Shown here piece after piece: positions 14,700-22,235 of a DNA stretch of 22,283 nt (position 1 is the first letter of the stretch; every line of letters starts with the position of its first letter). Under the pieces are notes generated by a model, which saw only the letters and a program-made list of their open reading frames with translations, did no database searches and was not told where the DNA came from. The stretch is from Bacteroidales bacterium (GTDB lineage: Bacteria; Bacteroidota; Bacteroidia; Bacteroidales; UBA932). Where the stretch lies: contig JAHHQP010000031.1 of assembly GCA_020026355.1 (NCBI GenBank), forward strand, positions 1-22,283, given 5' to 3'. Both the position numbers and the translations under genes were made by a program.

Positions 14700-16049
14700 T
14701 TACACGAACCTGAACATCCGCTTCCATCTTATATTACGAGGGAAACTCTTGTTCCTGTCTGAGGAGAACCAGATGAATGAAGGCTTTCCGACGACATGGT
14801 CTTCCGGTACAAATCCCCAATATCTTGAATCGAGAGAATTGTGCCTGTTGTCTCCCATCATAAAGTAATAATCCTGTGCGAAAGTATATGAATGAGCCTC
14901 TGCGCCATCTATGAAGATCTGTCCGTCACGGACATCGAGCTCATGGCCTTCATAGACTGTGATGATGCGTCTGTAGATCGGGAGGTTCTCGAGAGTCAGT
15001 TCAACTTCGGCTCCTTTTTCAGGAATCCAGAGCGGACCGTAATTGTCTCTTGTCCAGTTGTAGTCTGTCGAGAACGGGAAAATCTCCATAGCGTTGAACT
15101 CCCTTGTAGAAGCGTCCGCTACATCGATATTCTTCTCCACGGAGACCACATTCGGCATCTCCTTCACTTTTGCAAGCATCGCTTCAGTCAGCGGCAGCTG
15201 AGGATAGACATTATTGGCTGCACCTCCGGTCTCGGACAGATTGATTCCAAGTTCATCCATCACTTTGCGGCTGATCGGCGTACCGTTCGTCACCACTGTA
15301 TAGGAATACTGGACTCCTGGCCAGACTGTCTGCTTCTCTGAATCGATATACACGTAACCATCTCTGATTTCGAGCGTATCTCCTGCAACAGCGACACATC
15401 TTTTCACATAATGGTCTTTCTTGTCCATCGGACGGACCTTTACCGGCCCGAACCTTCTGACTGCATTCTCACTTCCTTCCATCACGCGGGAGAGGTAGTA
15501 ATAGTCGGCGGTCGGATTGCTGACAAGGACCGTATCACCGTCCGGGAAATTGAAGACGACCTTGTCGCCTCTCTCGACTTCTCCGAAACCGGCCAATCTC
15601 CTGTACTTGCTCTGGATCAGCGTGGAATAAGATTCACGACCCATGAACACATTGTGCGTGAAAGGAATGGTCAGCGGTGTCTGCGGAACTTTAGGACCAT
15701 AGGCAAGCTTGTTCACAAAGAGGTAATCCCCCGTGTAGAGCGAGCTTTCCATAGATGAGGAAGGAATCGTGAAGGCCTGGAAAAAGAAGATGTTGATGAA
15801 CGTCACGACAACGACAGCGAAGATGATCGCATCCAGCCATTCGAGCCAGACATTCTTCTTTTCTCCTTCCTTGTACTCCTTTTTCCAGAAAAGCCATTTG
15901 ACTTTCTTGGTGATCTTGAGATCGAAGATGATACCAAGACCAAGGAGCCACCAGTAATTTCCGAGCCAGATTACCCATAAGAGGTAGAGCAAGCCCCAGA
16001 AACCGAAGCCCACCCACTTATTATGGTATAATTCCTTCAGACTCTTCAT
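14700..16049 (-). CDS. lepB: Signal peptidase I
   Basis: The inner-membrane serine protease (EC 3.4.21.89) that removes Sec and Tat signal peptides. The 449-aa protein has N-terminal membrane segments (about 12-42 and 72-91). Family boxes follow: IPSSSMESSL with catalytic Ser99, YVKRCVAVAGD with general-base Lys216, and MMGDNRHNSLDSRYWG (about 398-412). It is much longer than the E. coli enzyme because of a large insertion between the Lys box and the GDNR box (about 230-390), a common Bacteroidota trait. It starts 6 bp after rplT and is the last gene of the thrS operon. It would mature the Dtd-independent secreted proteins here, such as DUF3575, while the lipoproteins need LspA. Confidence 0.95.
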   Translation of the reverse strand: MKSLKELYHNKWVGFGFWGLLYLLWVIWLGNYWWLLGLGIIFDLKITKKVKWLFWKKEYKEGEKKNVWLEWLDAIIFAVVVVTFINIFFFQAFTIPSSSMESSLYTGDYLFVNKLAYGPKVPQTPLTIPFTHNVFMGRESYSTLIQSKYRRLAGFGEVERGDKVVFNFPDGDTVLVSNPTADYYYLSRVMEGSENAVRRFGPVKVRPMDKKDHYVKRCVAVAGDTLEIRDGYVYIDSEKQTVWPGVQYSYTVVTNGTPISRKVMDELGINLSETGGAANNVYPQLPLTEAMLAKVKEMPNVVSVEKNIDVADASTREFNAMEIFPFSTDYNWTRDNYGPLWIPEKGAEVELTLENLPIYRRIITVYEGHELDVRDGQIFIDGAEAHSYTFAQDYYFMMGDNRHNSLDSRYWGFVPEDHVVGKPSFIWFSSDRNKSFPRNIRWKRMFRFV

Positions 16050-16055
16050 AAAAAA

Positions 16056-16400
16056 CTATTTTACAGAATTTATGATTGCCTCAAATGCTTGAGGGTTATT
16101 CATAGCAAGGTCTGCAAGAACTTTACGGTTGAGACCGATGTTCTGTTTTGCGATACGGCCCATGAACTGAGAGTAAGTCATACCATACTGACGTGCAGCG
16201 GCGTTGATTCTCTGGATCCACAGAGCGCGGAATGAACGTTTCTTGTTCTTGCGATCACGATAAGCATAAGTAAGACCTTTCTCGTAGGTGTTCTTTGCTA
16301 CCGTCCAAACATTTCTTCTTGAAAGAAAATTACCGCGGGTTCTTTTAAGAATTTTCTTGCGGCGTGCCCTTGAGGCAACTGAATTTACCGATCTTGGCAT
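16056..16400 (-). CDS. rplT: 50S ribosomal protein L20
   Basis: A 114-aa bL20 with the classic MPRSVNSVASRARRKKILK start, the GNFLSRRNVWTVAKN region, RALWIQRINAAAR and YGMTYSQFMG. L20 binds 23S rRNA early in 50S assembly and in other phyla represses the infC-rpmI-rplT mRNA by binding its leader. The gene is separated from rpmI by 101 bp. Confidence 0.98.
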   Translation of the reverse strand: MPRSVNSVASRARRKKILKRTRGNFLSRRNVWTVAKNTYEKGLTYAYRDRKNKKRSFRALWIQRINAAARQYGMTYSQFMGRIAKQNIGLNRKVLADLAMNNPQAFEAIINSVK

Positions 16401-16481
16401 AAATTTAACTGTTTTATGGAGGCAGTGTCCGTCTTTTCCGGAGCTTTTCTACTGCATTCCAAGTTTAACTTAAAAATACTT

Positions 16482-16498
16482 AGTTACTTCACGTAACT
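16482..16498 (-). promoter_or_regulatory. Small hairpin in the rpmI-rplT gap
   Basis: AGTTAC (16482-16487) and GTAACT (16493-16498) form a 6-bp stem with a 5-nt loop, directly after the rpmI stop codon. On the minus strand AAGTATTTTTAAG follows. It may be a weak attenuator, an mRNA processing site or part of an L20 control region. The rest of the 101-bp gap shows nothing clear. Confidence 0.3.
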
Positions 16499-16501
16499 GA
16501 A

Positions 16502-16696
16502 TTACATAGCCAACAAAGCTTTGACTCTCTTAGTGTCAACAGCAGTGATAACTGCAACATGAGTCAAATTTCTTTTCTGCTTTTTGGTCTTCTTCGTGAG
16601 AATGTGGCTCTTGTAAGCGTGTCTTCTCTTAACTTTTCCCGTTCCGGTAAGCACAAAGCGCTTTTTTGAACCGGAGTTGGTCTTCAATTTTGGCAT
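16502..16696 (-). CDS. rpmI: 50S ribosomal protein L35
   Basis: A 64-aa bL35 starting MPKLKTNSGSKKRFVLTGTGK, with KRRHAYKSHILTKKTKKQKR in the middle. It sits between infC (47 bp) and rplT (101 bp) in the conserved infC-rpmI-rplT order. Confidence 0.97.
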   Translation of the reverse strand: MPKLKTNSGSKKRFVLTGTGKVKRRHAYKSHILTKKTKKQKRNLTHVAVITAVDTKRVKALLAM

Positions 16697-16743
16697 AGTT
16701 AAATTTTTTGACTGTTAATAAATAATGTTTTATCCTGACGGAT

Positions 16744-17352
16744 CTATTTCTTCTTCAACGGCGCGATCATCATGATCATCCTCTTGCCTTCCAGCTTAGG
16801 CATCTGCTCTGCCCTTCCGAACTCTTCCAGTTCGACTGCAAAACGGAGGAGAAGCTTCTCTCCCTGGTCAGCATGGATGATGGAACGTCCTCTGAAAAAG
16901 ACAGATGCCTTGACCTTGGACCCTTCCTGAAGGAAACCCTGAGCATGCTTCAGCTTGAACTGGAAATCGTGCTCATCGGTATTCGGTCCGAAGCGGATCT
17001 CCTTGATGACGATCTTAGCGGCGTTACTCTTCATCTCCTTAGCTTTCTTCTTCTGCTGATAGAGATACTTCTGATAGTCGATGATCTTACATACAGGAGG
17101 TTCAGCTTTTGCACTAATCTCCACCAGATCAAGTTCAAGCTCATCAGCGAGTTTCAAAGCCGCCGAGAGAGAAAAGACTCCCTGTTCCGGGATGTTGTCC
17201 CCGACGAGACGGACCTGAGGGGCCGTGATCTCTTCATTGATTCTTAATCCGTCTTCATCCTTCCGCGGCTTCTGGCCGTGGAGCGAATGTCCGGCGCCTG
17301 CAGGTCTTGGACCATGGAATCTAGGCGCAGATGGTTTGAATGGTGCTGCGAT
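16744..17352 (-). CDS. infC: Translation initiation factor IF-3, non-canonical start codon
   Basis: IF-3 binds the 30S subunit, prevents premature joining of 50S and proofreads the start codon and initiator tRNA. The product (202 aa if begun at 17352) has an N-terminal extension (AAPFKPSAPRFHGPRP...), then the IF3-N domain from about 37 (GLRINEEITAPQVRLVGDN), the linker and IF3-C (IVIKEIRFGPNTDEHDF...). Between the upstream in-frame stop (TAG, 17365-17367) and residue 65 there is no ATG, GTG or TTG. The first usable codons are ATT (17355) and ATC (17352), placed 5 and 8 nt after AGGAGG. A TTG at 17157 would cut off most of IF3-N and is rejected. E. coli infC also uses a rare start (AUU) for self-regulation. 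Confidence 0.93.
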   Translation of the reverse strand: MAAPFKPSAPRFHGPRPAGAGHSLHGQKPRKDEDGLRINEEITAPQVRLVGDNIPEQGVFSLSAALKLADELELDLVEISAKAEPPVCKIIDYQKYLYQQKKKAKEMKSNAAKIVIKEIRFGPNTDEHDFQFKLKHAQGFLQEGSKVKASVFFRGRSIIHADQGEKLLLRFAVELEEFGRAEQMPKLEGKRMIMMIAPLKKK

Positions 17353-17360
17353 AATTAAAT

Positions 17361-17366
17361 CCTCCT
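17361..17366 (-). promoter_or_regulatory. Full Shine-Dalgarno AGGAGG before infC
   Basis: The minus strand reads AGGAGG, then 8 nt, then ATC GCA GCA CCA. Bacteroidota genes normally lack such sites, and I see no comparable AGGAGG in front of the neighbouring starts. It decides the infC start. Confidence 0.8.
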
Positions 17367-17396
17367 AATAAGTTTAAATTAATAATCTATATCTAC

Positions 17397-19355
17397 TCAG
17401 GCAAGCTGCTCTGCAACTTCCTTCGTTATCATCTTGATGAAATCGTCAACCGGCATTACACCTTCGTCGACGCCTCCCTGTCTTCTGACGGAAACCTTTC
17501 CTTCGGCCATTTCTTTCTCACCTACAATCACCAGGAACGGGATCCTCTTGAGTTCACTCTCACGGATCCTCTTGCCGATGGTCTCATTTCGGTCATCTAT
17601 AGAGGCGCGAATATCGGAATTATTCATCAAATCACAAACTTTTTTTGCATAATCTGCATATTTTTCGCTGACTGGCAGGATGTTAACCTGATCCGGAGTC
17701 AACCAGAGCGGAAGTTTTCCACCGGTATGTTCAAGCAGAACTGCAACGAATCTTTCGAGTGAACCGAACGGAGCACGGTGGATCATGATCGGACGATGTT
17801 TCTGTCCGTCGCTGCCGGTATACTCAAGTTCGAAACGCTCCGGAAGGTTGTAGTCCACCTGGATAGTACCCAGCTGCCACTTTCTTCCGATAGCATCCTT
17901 CACCATGAAGTCAAGTTTCGGGCCATAGAATGCAGCCTCTCCGAGCTCGACCGTCGTAGGAAGTCCCTTCTCTGCCGCAGAATCGATGATCGCCTGCTCA
18001 GCCTTTGCCCAGTTCTCGTCCGTACCGATATATTTCTCCTTGTTGTTCGGGTCCCTGAGAGAGATCTGTGCAGTGAACTCCGTGAAGTTCAATGTCTTGA
18101 ACACATAGAGAATGATGTCGATCACCTTGCAGAATTCCTCTTTCAACTGATCAGGACGGCAGAACAGATGCGCGTCATCCTGAGTGAAGCTACGTACACG
18201 GGTAAGGCCGTGAAGCTCACCGCTCTGCTCATAACGGTAAACCGTACCGAACTCTGCATATCTCAAAGGAAGGTCCTTGTAAGACCTCGGCTTAGACTTG
18301 TAGATCTCGCAGTGATGAGGACAGTTCATCGGTTTGAGGAGGTATTCCTCACCCTCCTGAGGAGTATGGATCGGCTGGAAGGAATCCTTGCCGTATTTTG
18401 CATAGTGACCGGATGTCACATAAAGATCCTTGTTGCCGATATGCGGAGTGATGACCGGCAGATAACCATAGGATTTCTGTACCTTCTTAAGGAAATTCTC
18501 AAGCCTCTCCCTCAGCATGGCACCCTTAGGCAACCACATCGGAAGACCCTGTCCAACCCTGTTGGAGAACATGAAGAGCTCCATCTCCTTGCCCAGCTTG
18601 CGATGGTCACGCTTCTTCGCCTCTTCCAGGAGATTCAGATAATCCGTAAGGAGAGAAGCCTTAGGGAAGGTGATACCGTAGATACGGGTCAGCTGATGAC
18701 GGTTCTGGTCACCTCTCCAGTAAGCACCGGCGATGGAAGTCAGTTTCACAGCCTTGATCATGGAAGTATCCTTCAGATGAGGTCCACGGCAAAGATCAGT
18801 GAAGTTACCGTTCTTGTAGAAAGTGATCTTGCCATCCTCGAGTTCGTTGATCAGTTCGATCTTGTATTCATCACCCTTCTCGGTGAAATATTTGAGCGCA
18901 TCCTCTTTGGACACCTCAGTTCTGATGAACTGCTCCTTCGTACGGGCCAGTTCGATCATTTTCTTTTCAATGGCAGGGAGATCCGCCTCAGTGATCTGGT
19001 GCTCACCGAAATCCACATCATAGTAGAAGCCGTTCTCCACAGCCGGTCCGATACCGAACTTCACACCAGGATAAAGAGCTTCGAGCGCCTCTGCCAGCAA
19101 GTGGGAGGAAGAGTGCCAGAAAGCATGCTTGCCCTCCTCGTCATCCCATTTGTGGAGCTGGATGGAGCAATCCATGGTGATAGGCTGCTGGATATCGTAT
19201 AATGTACCTTTTCCCATTACATCCGTATCTGTAGTGACGGTCGCTGACAATACATCTGCCGCTAAACGTGGACTAATACTCTGTGCAATTTCGTAAGCAG
19301 TGATCCCGCTATCGTAGGATTTCACGCTTCCATCAGGAAATTTAATGTTGATCAT
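17397..19355 (-). CDS. thrS: Threonyl-tRNA synthetase
   Basis: ThrRS (EC 6.1.1.3), a class II dimer charging tRNA-Thr. The 652-aa protein has the full domain set: TGS (about 1-62), editing domain with HSSSH (His81, His85) and CRGPH (Cys189, His193), catalytic core and C-terminal anticodon-binding domain (from about 550). Catalytic zinc ligands are Cys345 (MNCPHHC), His396 (DDAHLF) and His526 (IMIHRAPFGS), all intact, as is motif 2 (RYEQSGELHGLTRVRSF). So both charging and Ser editing should be active. It heads the thrS-infC-rpmI-rplT-lepB operon and is followed by infC after 44 bp. A leader hairpin and a -7 box lie upstream. Confidence 0.98.
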   Translation of the reverse strand: MINIKFPDGSVKSYDSGITAYEIAQSISPRLAADVLSATVTTDTDVMGKGTLYDIQQPITMDCSIQLHKWDDEEGKHAFWHSSSHLLAEALEALYPGVKFGIGPAVENGFYYDVDFGEHQITEADLPAIEKKMIELARTKEQFIRTEVSKEDALKYFTEKGDEYKIELINELEDGKITFYKNGNFTDLCRGPHLKDTSMIKAVKLTSIAGAYWRGDQNRHQLTRIYGITFPKASLLTDYLNLLEEAKKRDHRKLGKEMELFMFSNRVGQGLPMWLPKGAMLRERLENFLKKVQKSYGYLPVITPHIGNKDLYVTSGHYAKYGKDSFQPIHTPQEGEEYLLKPMNCPHHCEIYKSKPRSYKDLPLRYAEFGTVYRYEQSGELHGLTRVRSFTQDDAHLFCRPDQLKEEFCKVIDIILYVFKTLNFTEFTAQISLRDPNNKEKYIGTDENWAKAEQAIIDSAAEKGLPTTVELGEAAFYGPKLDFMVKDAIGRKWQLGTIQVDYNLPERFELEYTGSDGQKHRPIMIHRAPFGSLERFVAVLLEHTGGKLPLWLTPDQVNILPVSEKYADYAKKVCDLMNNSDIRASIDDRNETIGKRIRESELKRIPFLVIVGEKEMAEGKVSVRRQGGVDEGVMPVDDFIKMITKEVAEQLA

Positions 19356-19378
19356 GATTCTTTTGTTTTAAATTCGGC

Positions 19379-19407
19379 GTAATACAAATACGCGCACATA
19401 TTATTAC
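19379..19407 (-). promoter_or_regulatory. 5'-leader hairpin of thrS mRNA
   Basis: On the minus strand GTAATA and TATTAC (outer 6-bp stem) enclose ATATG/CGUAU (5 bp with one G-U) and the loop UGCG. It would start within a few nt of the predicted transcription start and leave about 23 nt of A-rich single strand before the ATG. Its role is unknown; mRNA 5'-end protection or ThrRS-linked control are options. Confidence 0.4.
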
Positions 19408-19414
19408 AAGCATA

Positions 19415-19422
19415 CAAAGGTA
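19415..19422 (-). promoter_or_regulatory. -7 promoter box for thrS
   Basis: The minus strand reads TACCTTTG, matching TAnnTTTG, about 60 bp upstream of the thrS ATG. Its -33 region would overlap the divergent plus-strand promoter. Confidence 0.6.
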
Positions 19423-19434
19423 CGATATTTTTTC

Positions 19435-19442
19435 TATCTTTG
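19435..19442 (+). promoter_or_regulatory. -7 promoter box for the DUF4199-glycosyltransferase pair
   Basis: TATCTTTG matches TAnnTTTG and lies 19 bp before the DUF4199 ATG at 19462. It is back to back with the thrS box only 12 bp away, so the two promoters share their upstream DNA. An out-of-frame ATG at 19457 opens a 6-codon ORF overlapping the real start. Confidence 0.62.
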
Positions 19443-19461
19443 TGTCATTAATCCCTATGAA

Positions 19462-20037
19462 ATGGAAGAGAAAATAAGCAAAGAGCTGTTTTGGAACAAA
19501 GCAGCTGTCGCCGGACTGGCACTTGGAGGCATTTCAGTCGCCTACACCTTTATCGGCGGTATCATCCAGAACCTGTTTTCCGCAGGAATACTCTCCAATC
19601 TGCTGGTCTTCATCCTGTGGCTGGCGAAATTCATCGGCTGCATCTGGCTGATGCGTTTCTTCATGCTCCGATACATCTCCCTGGAACCGGCAGCGGCCCG
19701 TAAAGATGTCTTCGCCTTCGGAACGCTGTCCGCCTTTCTTTCCGCACTGATCTATTCCGCCTTCCTGCTCATCTCCTTTTCCGTCATTGACACGGAAATG
19801 TTCATGGAAATGATGCAGCCGGCCCTCGACATGCTGGGCGAAGACCAGGAGGATCTGGTGAATCAGGTGATCAGCAGACTGCCGACCATCACCTTCTTCT
19901 CCTACCTGATCTACTGTACCTTGTACGGAACTATCCTGTCCTCCATCCTTTCCCCTTCACTGATGCCGAACGATCCGTTCCGGAACAGTGGCTTCGGAAA
20001 CCAGACAGAGAAAGACGACCAGACAGACAACCAGTAA
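19462..20037 (+). CDS. DUF4199 integral membrane protein
   Basis: A 191-aa membrane protein of the Bacteroidota DUF4199 family. There are four hydrophobic segments, roughly residues 13-36, 45-68, 84-108 and 140-165. A soluble acidic loop lies before the last one (DMLGEDQEDLVNQ), and the C-terminal tail is charged and polar (NQTEKDDQTDNQ). No enzymatic motif is visible. Stop and next start are 12 bp apart, so it is co-transcribed with the glycosyltransferase. DUF4199 genes next to a DPM-like GT2 are a common Bacteroidota arrangement, suggesting a partner role such as lipid-linked sugar handling, but this is inference. Confidence 0.87.
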   Translation: MEEKISKELFWNKAAVAGLALGGISVAYTFIGGIIQNLFSAGILSNLLVFILWLAKFIGCIWLMRFFMLRYISLEPAAARKDVFAFGTLSAFLSALIYSAFLLISFSVIDTEMFMEMMQPALDMLGEDQEDLVNQVISRLPTITFFSYLIYCTLYGTILSSILSPSLMPNDPFRNSGFGNQTEKDDQTDNQ

Positions 20038-20049
20038 AGCACGATTTTC

Positions 20050-21015
20050 ATGAAAGAATATACCAAAGACCTATCGATCATCATCTCCCTATACAACGAA
20101 AGAGAATCCCTCCCAGAATTGATTTCCTGGATTCAGAAAGTCATGAAGGAGCAAGGATACCGGTACGAAATCATCATGGTAGATGACGGAAGTACCGACG
20201 GATCCTGGGACATCATCCGGGAGCTGAAGGAAGACGACAGCAATATCAGAGGAATTTCTTTCAGAAGGAACTACGGAAAATCCGCCGCCCTCTATGAAGG
20301 CTTCAAGACAGCGGAAGGCAGTGTCATCATCACTATGGACGCCGACCTTCAGGATTCACCTGACGAAATTCCGGAACTCTACCGCATGGTCACCGAAGAA
20401 GGCTGGGACATCGTTTCCGGCTGGAAACAGAAGCGCCAGGACAACAAGTTCACCAAGAACCTCCCGTCCAAGCTCTATAACGCTACCGCCCGCAAGATCA
20501 CGGGCATCAAGCTTCACGACATGAACTGCGGACTGAAAGCCTACCGTAACGAAGTGGTGAAGAACATCGAAGTCTACAGCGAAATGCACCGGTACATCCC
20601 TTACCTGGCCAAGAACGCCGGTTTCAGCAAGATCACTGAAAAACCCGTACACCACCAGAAAAGGAAATACGGCAAAAGCAAGTTCGGCCTGGAACGTTTC
20701 GTCAACGGCTTCCTGGACCTGCTTTCCCTCTGGTTCCTGAGCACCTTCGGCAAGAAACCGATGCACTTCTTCGGCTTCTCAGGCATTCTGATGTTCCTGG
20801 CCGGAGGCATCATTGCCCTCTGGCTCATCATCGACAAGCTCGTCAGTCAGGCACATCATCTGCTTTACCGCCCGGTCACAGACCAGCCGCTTTTCTATCT
20901 GGCTCTGATCGCGATCATCCTGGGAGCACAGCTCTTCCTGGCCGGCTTCATCTGCGAGATGATCTCCCGCAGCAGCAACGATCGCAACCACTACAACATC
21001 AGAGAAAGGCTATAA
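20050..21015 (+). CDS. Membrane-anchored family 2 glycosyltransferase (GtrB/DPM1-like)
   Basis: A 321-aa GT-A fold enzyme likely moving a sugar from a nucleotide sugar to a polyprenyl phosphate at the inner membrane. The N-terminal catalytic part has SLYNERESLPEL, VDDGSTDGS (Asp45-Asp46), MDADLQDSPDE (metal-binding Asp97 and Asp99) and KLYNATARKITGIKLHDMNCG. The HHQKRKYGKSKFG motif (about 201-213) is typical of polyprenyl-phosphate glycosyltransferases. Two C-terminal membrane helices lie at about 240-263 and 281-303. The donor sugar (Glc, Man or GlcNAc type) cannot be told. It runs convergently into the DUF1963 gene, with only 2 bp between the stop codons. Confidence 0.92.
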   Translation: MKEYTKDLSIIISLYNERESLPELISWIQKVMKEQGYRYEIIMVDDGSTDGSWDIIRELKEDDSNIRGISFRRNYGKSAALYEGFKTAEGSVIITMDADLQDSPDEIPELYRMVTEEGWDIVSGWKQKRQDNKFTKNLPSKLYNATARKITGIKLHDMNCGLKAYRNEVVKNIEVYSEMHRYIPYLAKNAGFSKITEKPVHHQKRKYGKSKFGLERFVNGFLDLLSLWFLSTFGKKPMHFFGFSGILMFLAGGIIALWLIIDKLVSQAHHLLYRPVTDQPLFYLALIAIILGAQLFLAGFICEMISRSSNDRNHYNIRERL

Positions 21016-21017
21016 GC

Positions 21018-21617
21018 CTATTTCATCACGACGTGATGCTTCTTCCAGTTGCCGAAGCCTAGGTCTTTCCTGCTGATGGAGAAGACCAGTTCCTTCGCAT
21101 CTCCGAAATCAAGCCCCATCTCCGCAGAGGAAACCAGACGCAGCAGTTCCACTTCATCTCCCTCCTCGGAAAGCATCCTGAAATCGCCCGTTCCCGGCGC
21201 ACAGGAGGCGAAATCCATCGCCCATGGAGCCTTGGTACCGGACTCGCCCTCATCGTCAAGAGACTCGTAGCTTTCGAAGGTCTCAGGATTCACCTGTTTC
21301 GTATATTTGACCGCAGCCGCCGCTTTCGGCCATTCACCGATTCCACAGGCCGGGGCCTCATATCCCAGATATGGGTCAATGGCAGCGAAAAAATAGAGCA
21401 TCCCTTCTTCCGGGAGCAGTCCAGGCTCGACATAGGGAGCCAGGTCGCTGCAATCGATCTGACAGATGAAGGTCAATGGATACTCGATTTTTTTTCCTTC
21501 AACGGTGAATTCCATCATCGGATAAGGCATATCCGCCGGCATATCCGGATCGCCCCAAAATTTACTCATGCAGAAAAGTCTGGATTCGACTTCTCTCGGT
21601 TTAAGTTCAATGGCCAT
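21018..21617 (-). CDS. DUF1963 (YwqG-like) protein
   Basis: A 199-aa cytosolic protein of the DUF1963/YwqG family, shown by KFWGDPDMPADMPYP, the PLTFICQIDCSDLAPY segment, a LPEEGMLYFFAAID strand and a C-terminal LVSSAEMGLDFGD-AKELVFSISRKDL. The function of the family is unknown; these proteins are often linked to polymorphic toxin or SMI1/KNR4-like immunity repertoires in other bacteria. No toxin gene is nearby. It follows the nitroreductase by 14 bp, likely on the same transcript, and meets the glycosyltransferase gene tail to tail. Confidence 0.85.
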   Translation of the reverse strand: MAIELKPREVESRLFCMSKFWGDPDMPADMPYPMMEFTVEGKKIEYPLTFICQIDCSDLAPYVEPGLLPEEGMLYFFAAIDPYLGYEAPACGIGEWPKAAAAVKYTKQVNPETFESYESLDDEGESGTKAPWAMDFASCAPGTGDFRMLSEEGDEVELLRLVSSAEMGLDFGDAKELVFSISRKDLGFGNWKKHHVVMK

Positions 21618-21631
21618 AATCAGTACTTTTT

Positions 21632-22204
21632 TCAGTTTTCATGTAAAGTTGACAGAGAGGAAGGTTCCACTCGATATCGGTTGAAGGAAGACATCTCCTC
21701 GACCGGTTTACGCACCTTCTGACGATGATCCTTTGCAGGATAGCCCACAGAAATGATCAGAGGAATACGTTTTCCCTTGGGAGCACCGATGATACGGGCA
21801 ATCTTCTTCTCATCGAACCAGCCCATGATACAGGTTCCAAGTTCCAGTTCAGCGGCCTGCAGACAGAAATGTTCCACGGCAATGCCTAAATCCAGCATGC
21901 AGTAATCCTTGTTCTTCAGCAGACTGCCGAGTTTAGCCGTGAAGTTCATTTTCTCCAGCACTACGGCAACGAAGACAGGAGCCTGGATCGCCCATCGGTT
22001 CATGCCCATTCCAGAAGCGGCTGCGGCGAAATCCTGACGAAGCTCAGGATCATCGACGACCACGAAGTGCCAAGGCTGGGAATTGCAGGCGGAAGGTGCC
22101 AGTCGGGCAGCTTCCAGACAGGCATCCAGTTTTTCACGTTCTACCGGATCCGGACGATAGGCCCGATCGCTCTGTCTTTTCTGTACGAGTTCAATGAATT
22201 TCAT
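21632..22204 (-). CDS. Nitroreductase-family FMN oxidoreductase
   Basis: A 190-aa protein of the nitroreductase fold, usually an FMN-bound homodimer reducing nitro, quinone or flavin substrates with NAD(P)H. Signatures: an N-terminal FIELVQKRQSDRAYRPD with the FMN-phosphate-binding Arg, PSACNSQPWHFVVV (about 37-50) and the C-terminal GWFDEKKIARIIGAP...IPLIISVGYP. It belongs to the short class without a ferredoxin or cobalamin-type extension. The substrate is unknown. ATG at 22204, with a -7 box about 25 bp upstream; first gene of a two-gene unit with DUF1963. Confidence 0.92.
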   Translation of the reverse strand: MKFIELVQKRQSDRAYRPDPVEREKLDACLEAARLAPSACNSQPWHFVVVDDPELRQDFAAAASGMGMNRWAIQAPVFVAVVLEKMNFTAKLGSLLKNKDYCMLDLGIAVEHFCLQAAELELGTCIMGWFDEKKIARIIGAPKGKRIPLIISVGYPAKDHRQKVRKPVEEMSSFNRYRVEPSSLSTLHEN

Positions 22205-22227
22205 AACCTAAGTAATCTTGATCTCAA

Positions 22228-22235
22228 CAAAGATA
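22228..22235 (-). promoter_or_regulatory. -7 promoter box for the nitroreductase
   Basis: The minus strand reads TATCTTTG, matching TAnnTTTG, 23 bp before the ATG. No good TTTG is seen at -33. The remaining bases to the window end show no gene. Confidence 0.58.

Noticed and set aside
16744..17157. infC starting at TTG 17157
   Set aside because: It would remove most of the conserved IF3-N domain, including GLRINEEI, which is clearly encoded upstream in frame.
17778..19202. 474-aa plus-strand open frame opposite thrS
   Set aside because: It lies fully antisense to the unmistakable thrS, shows no recognisable domain and is a by-product of that gene's codon use.
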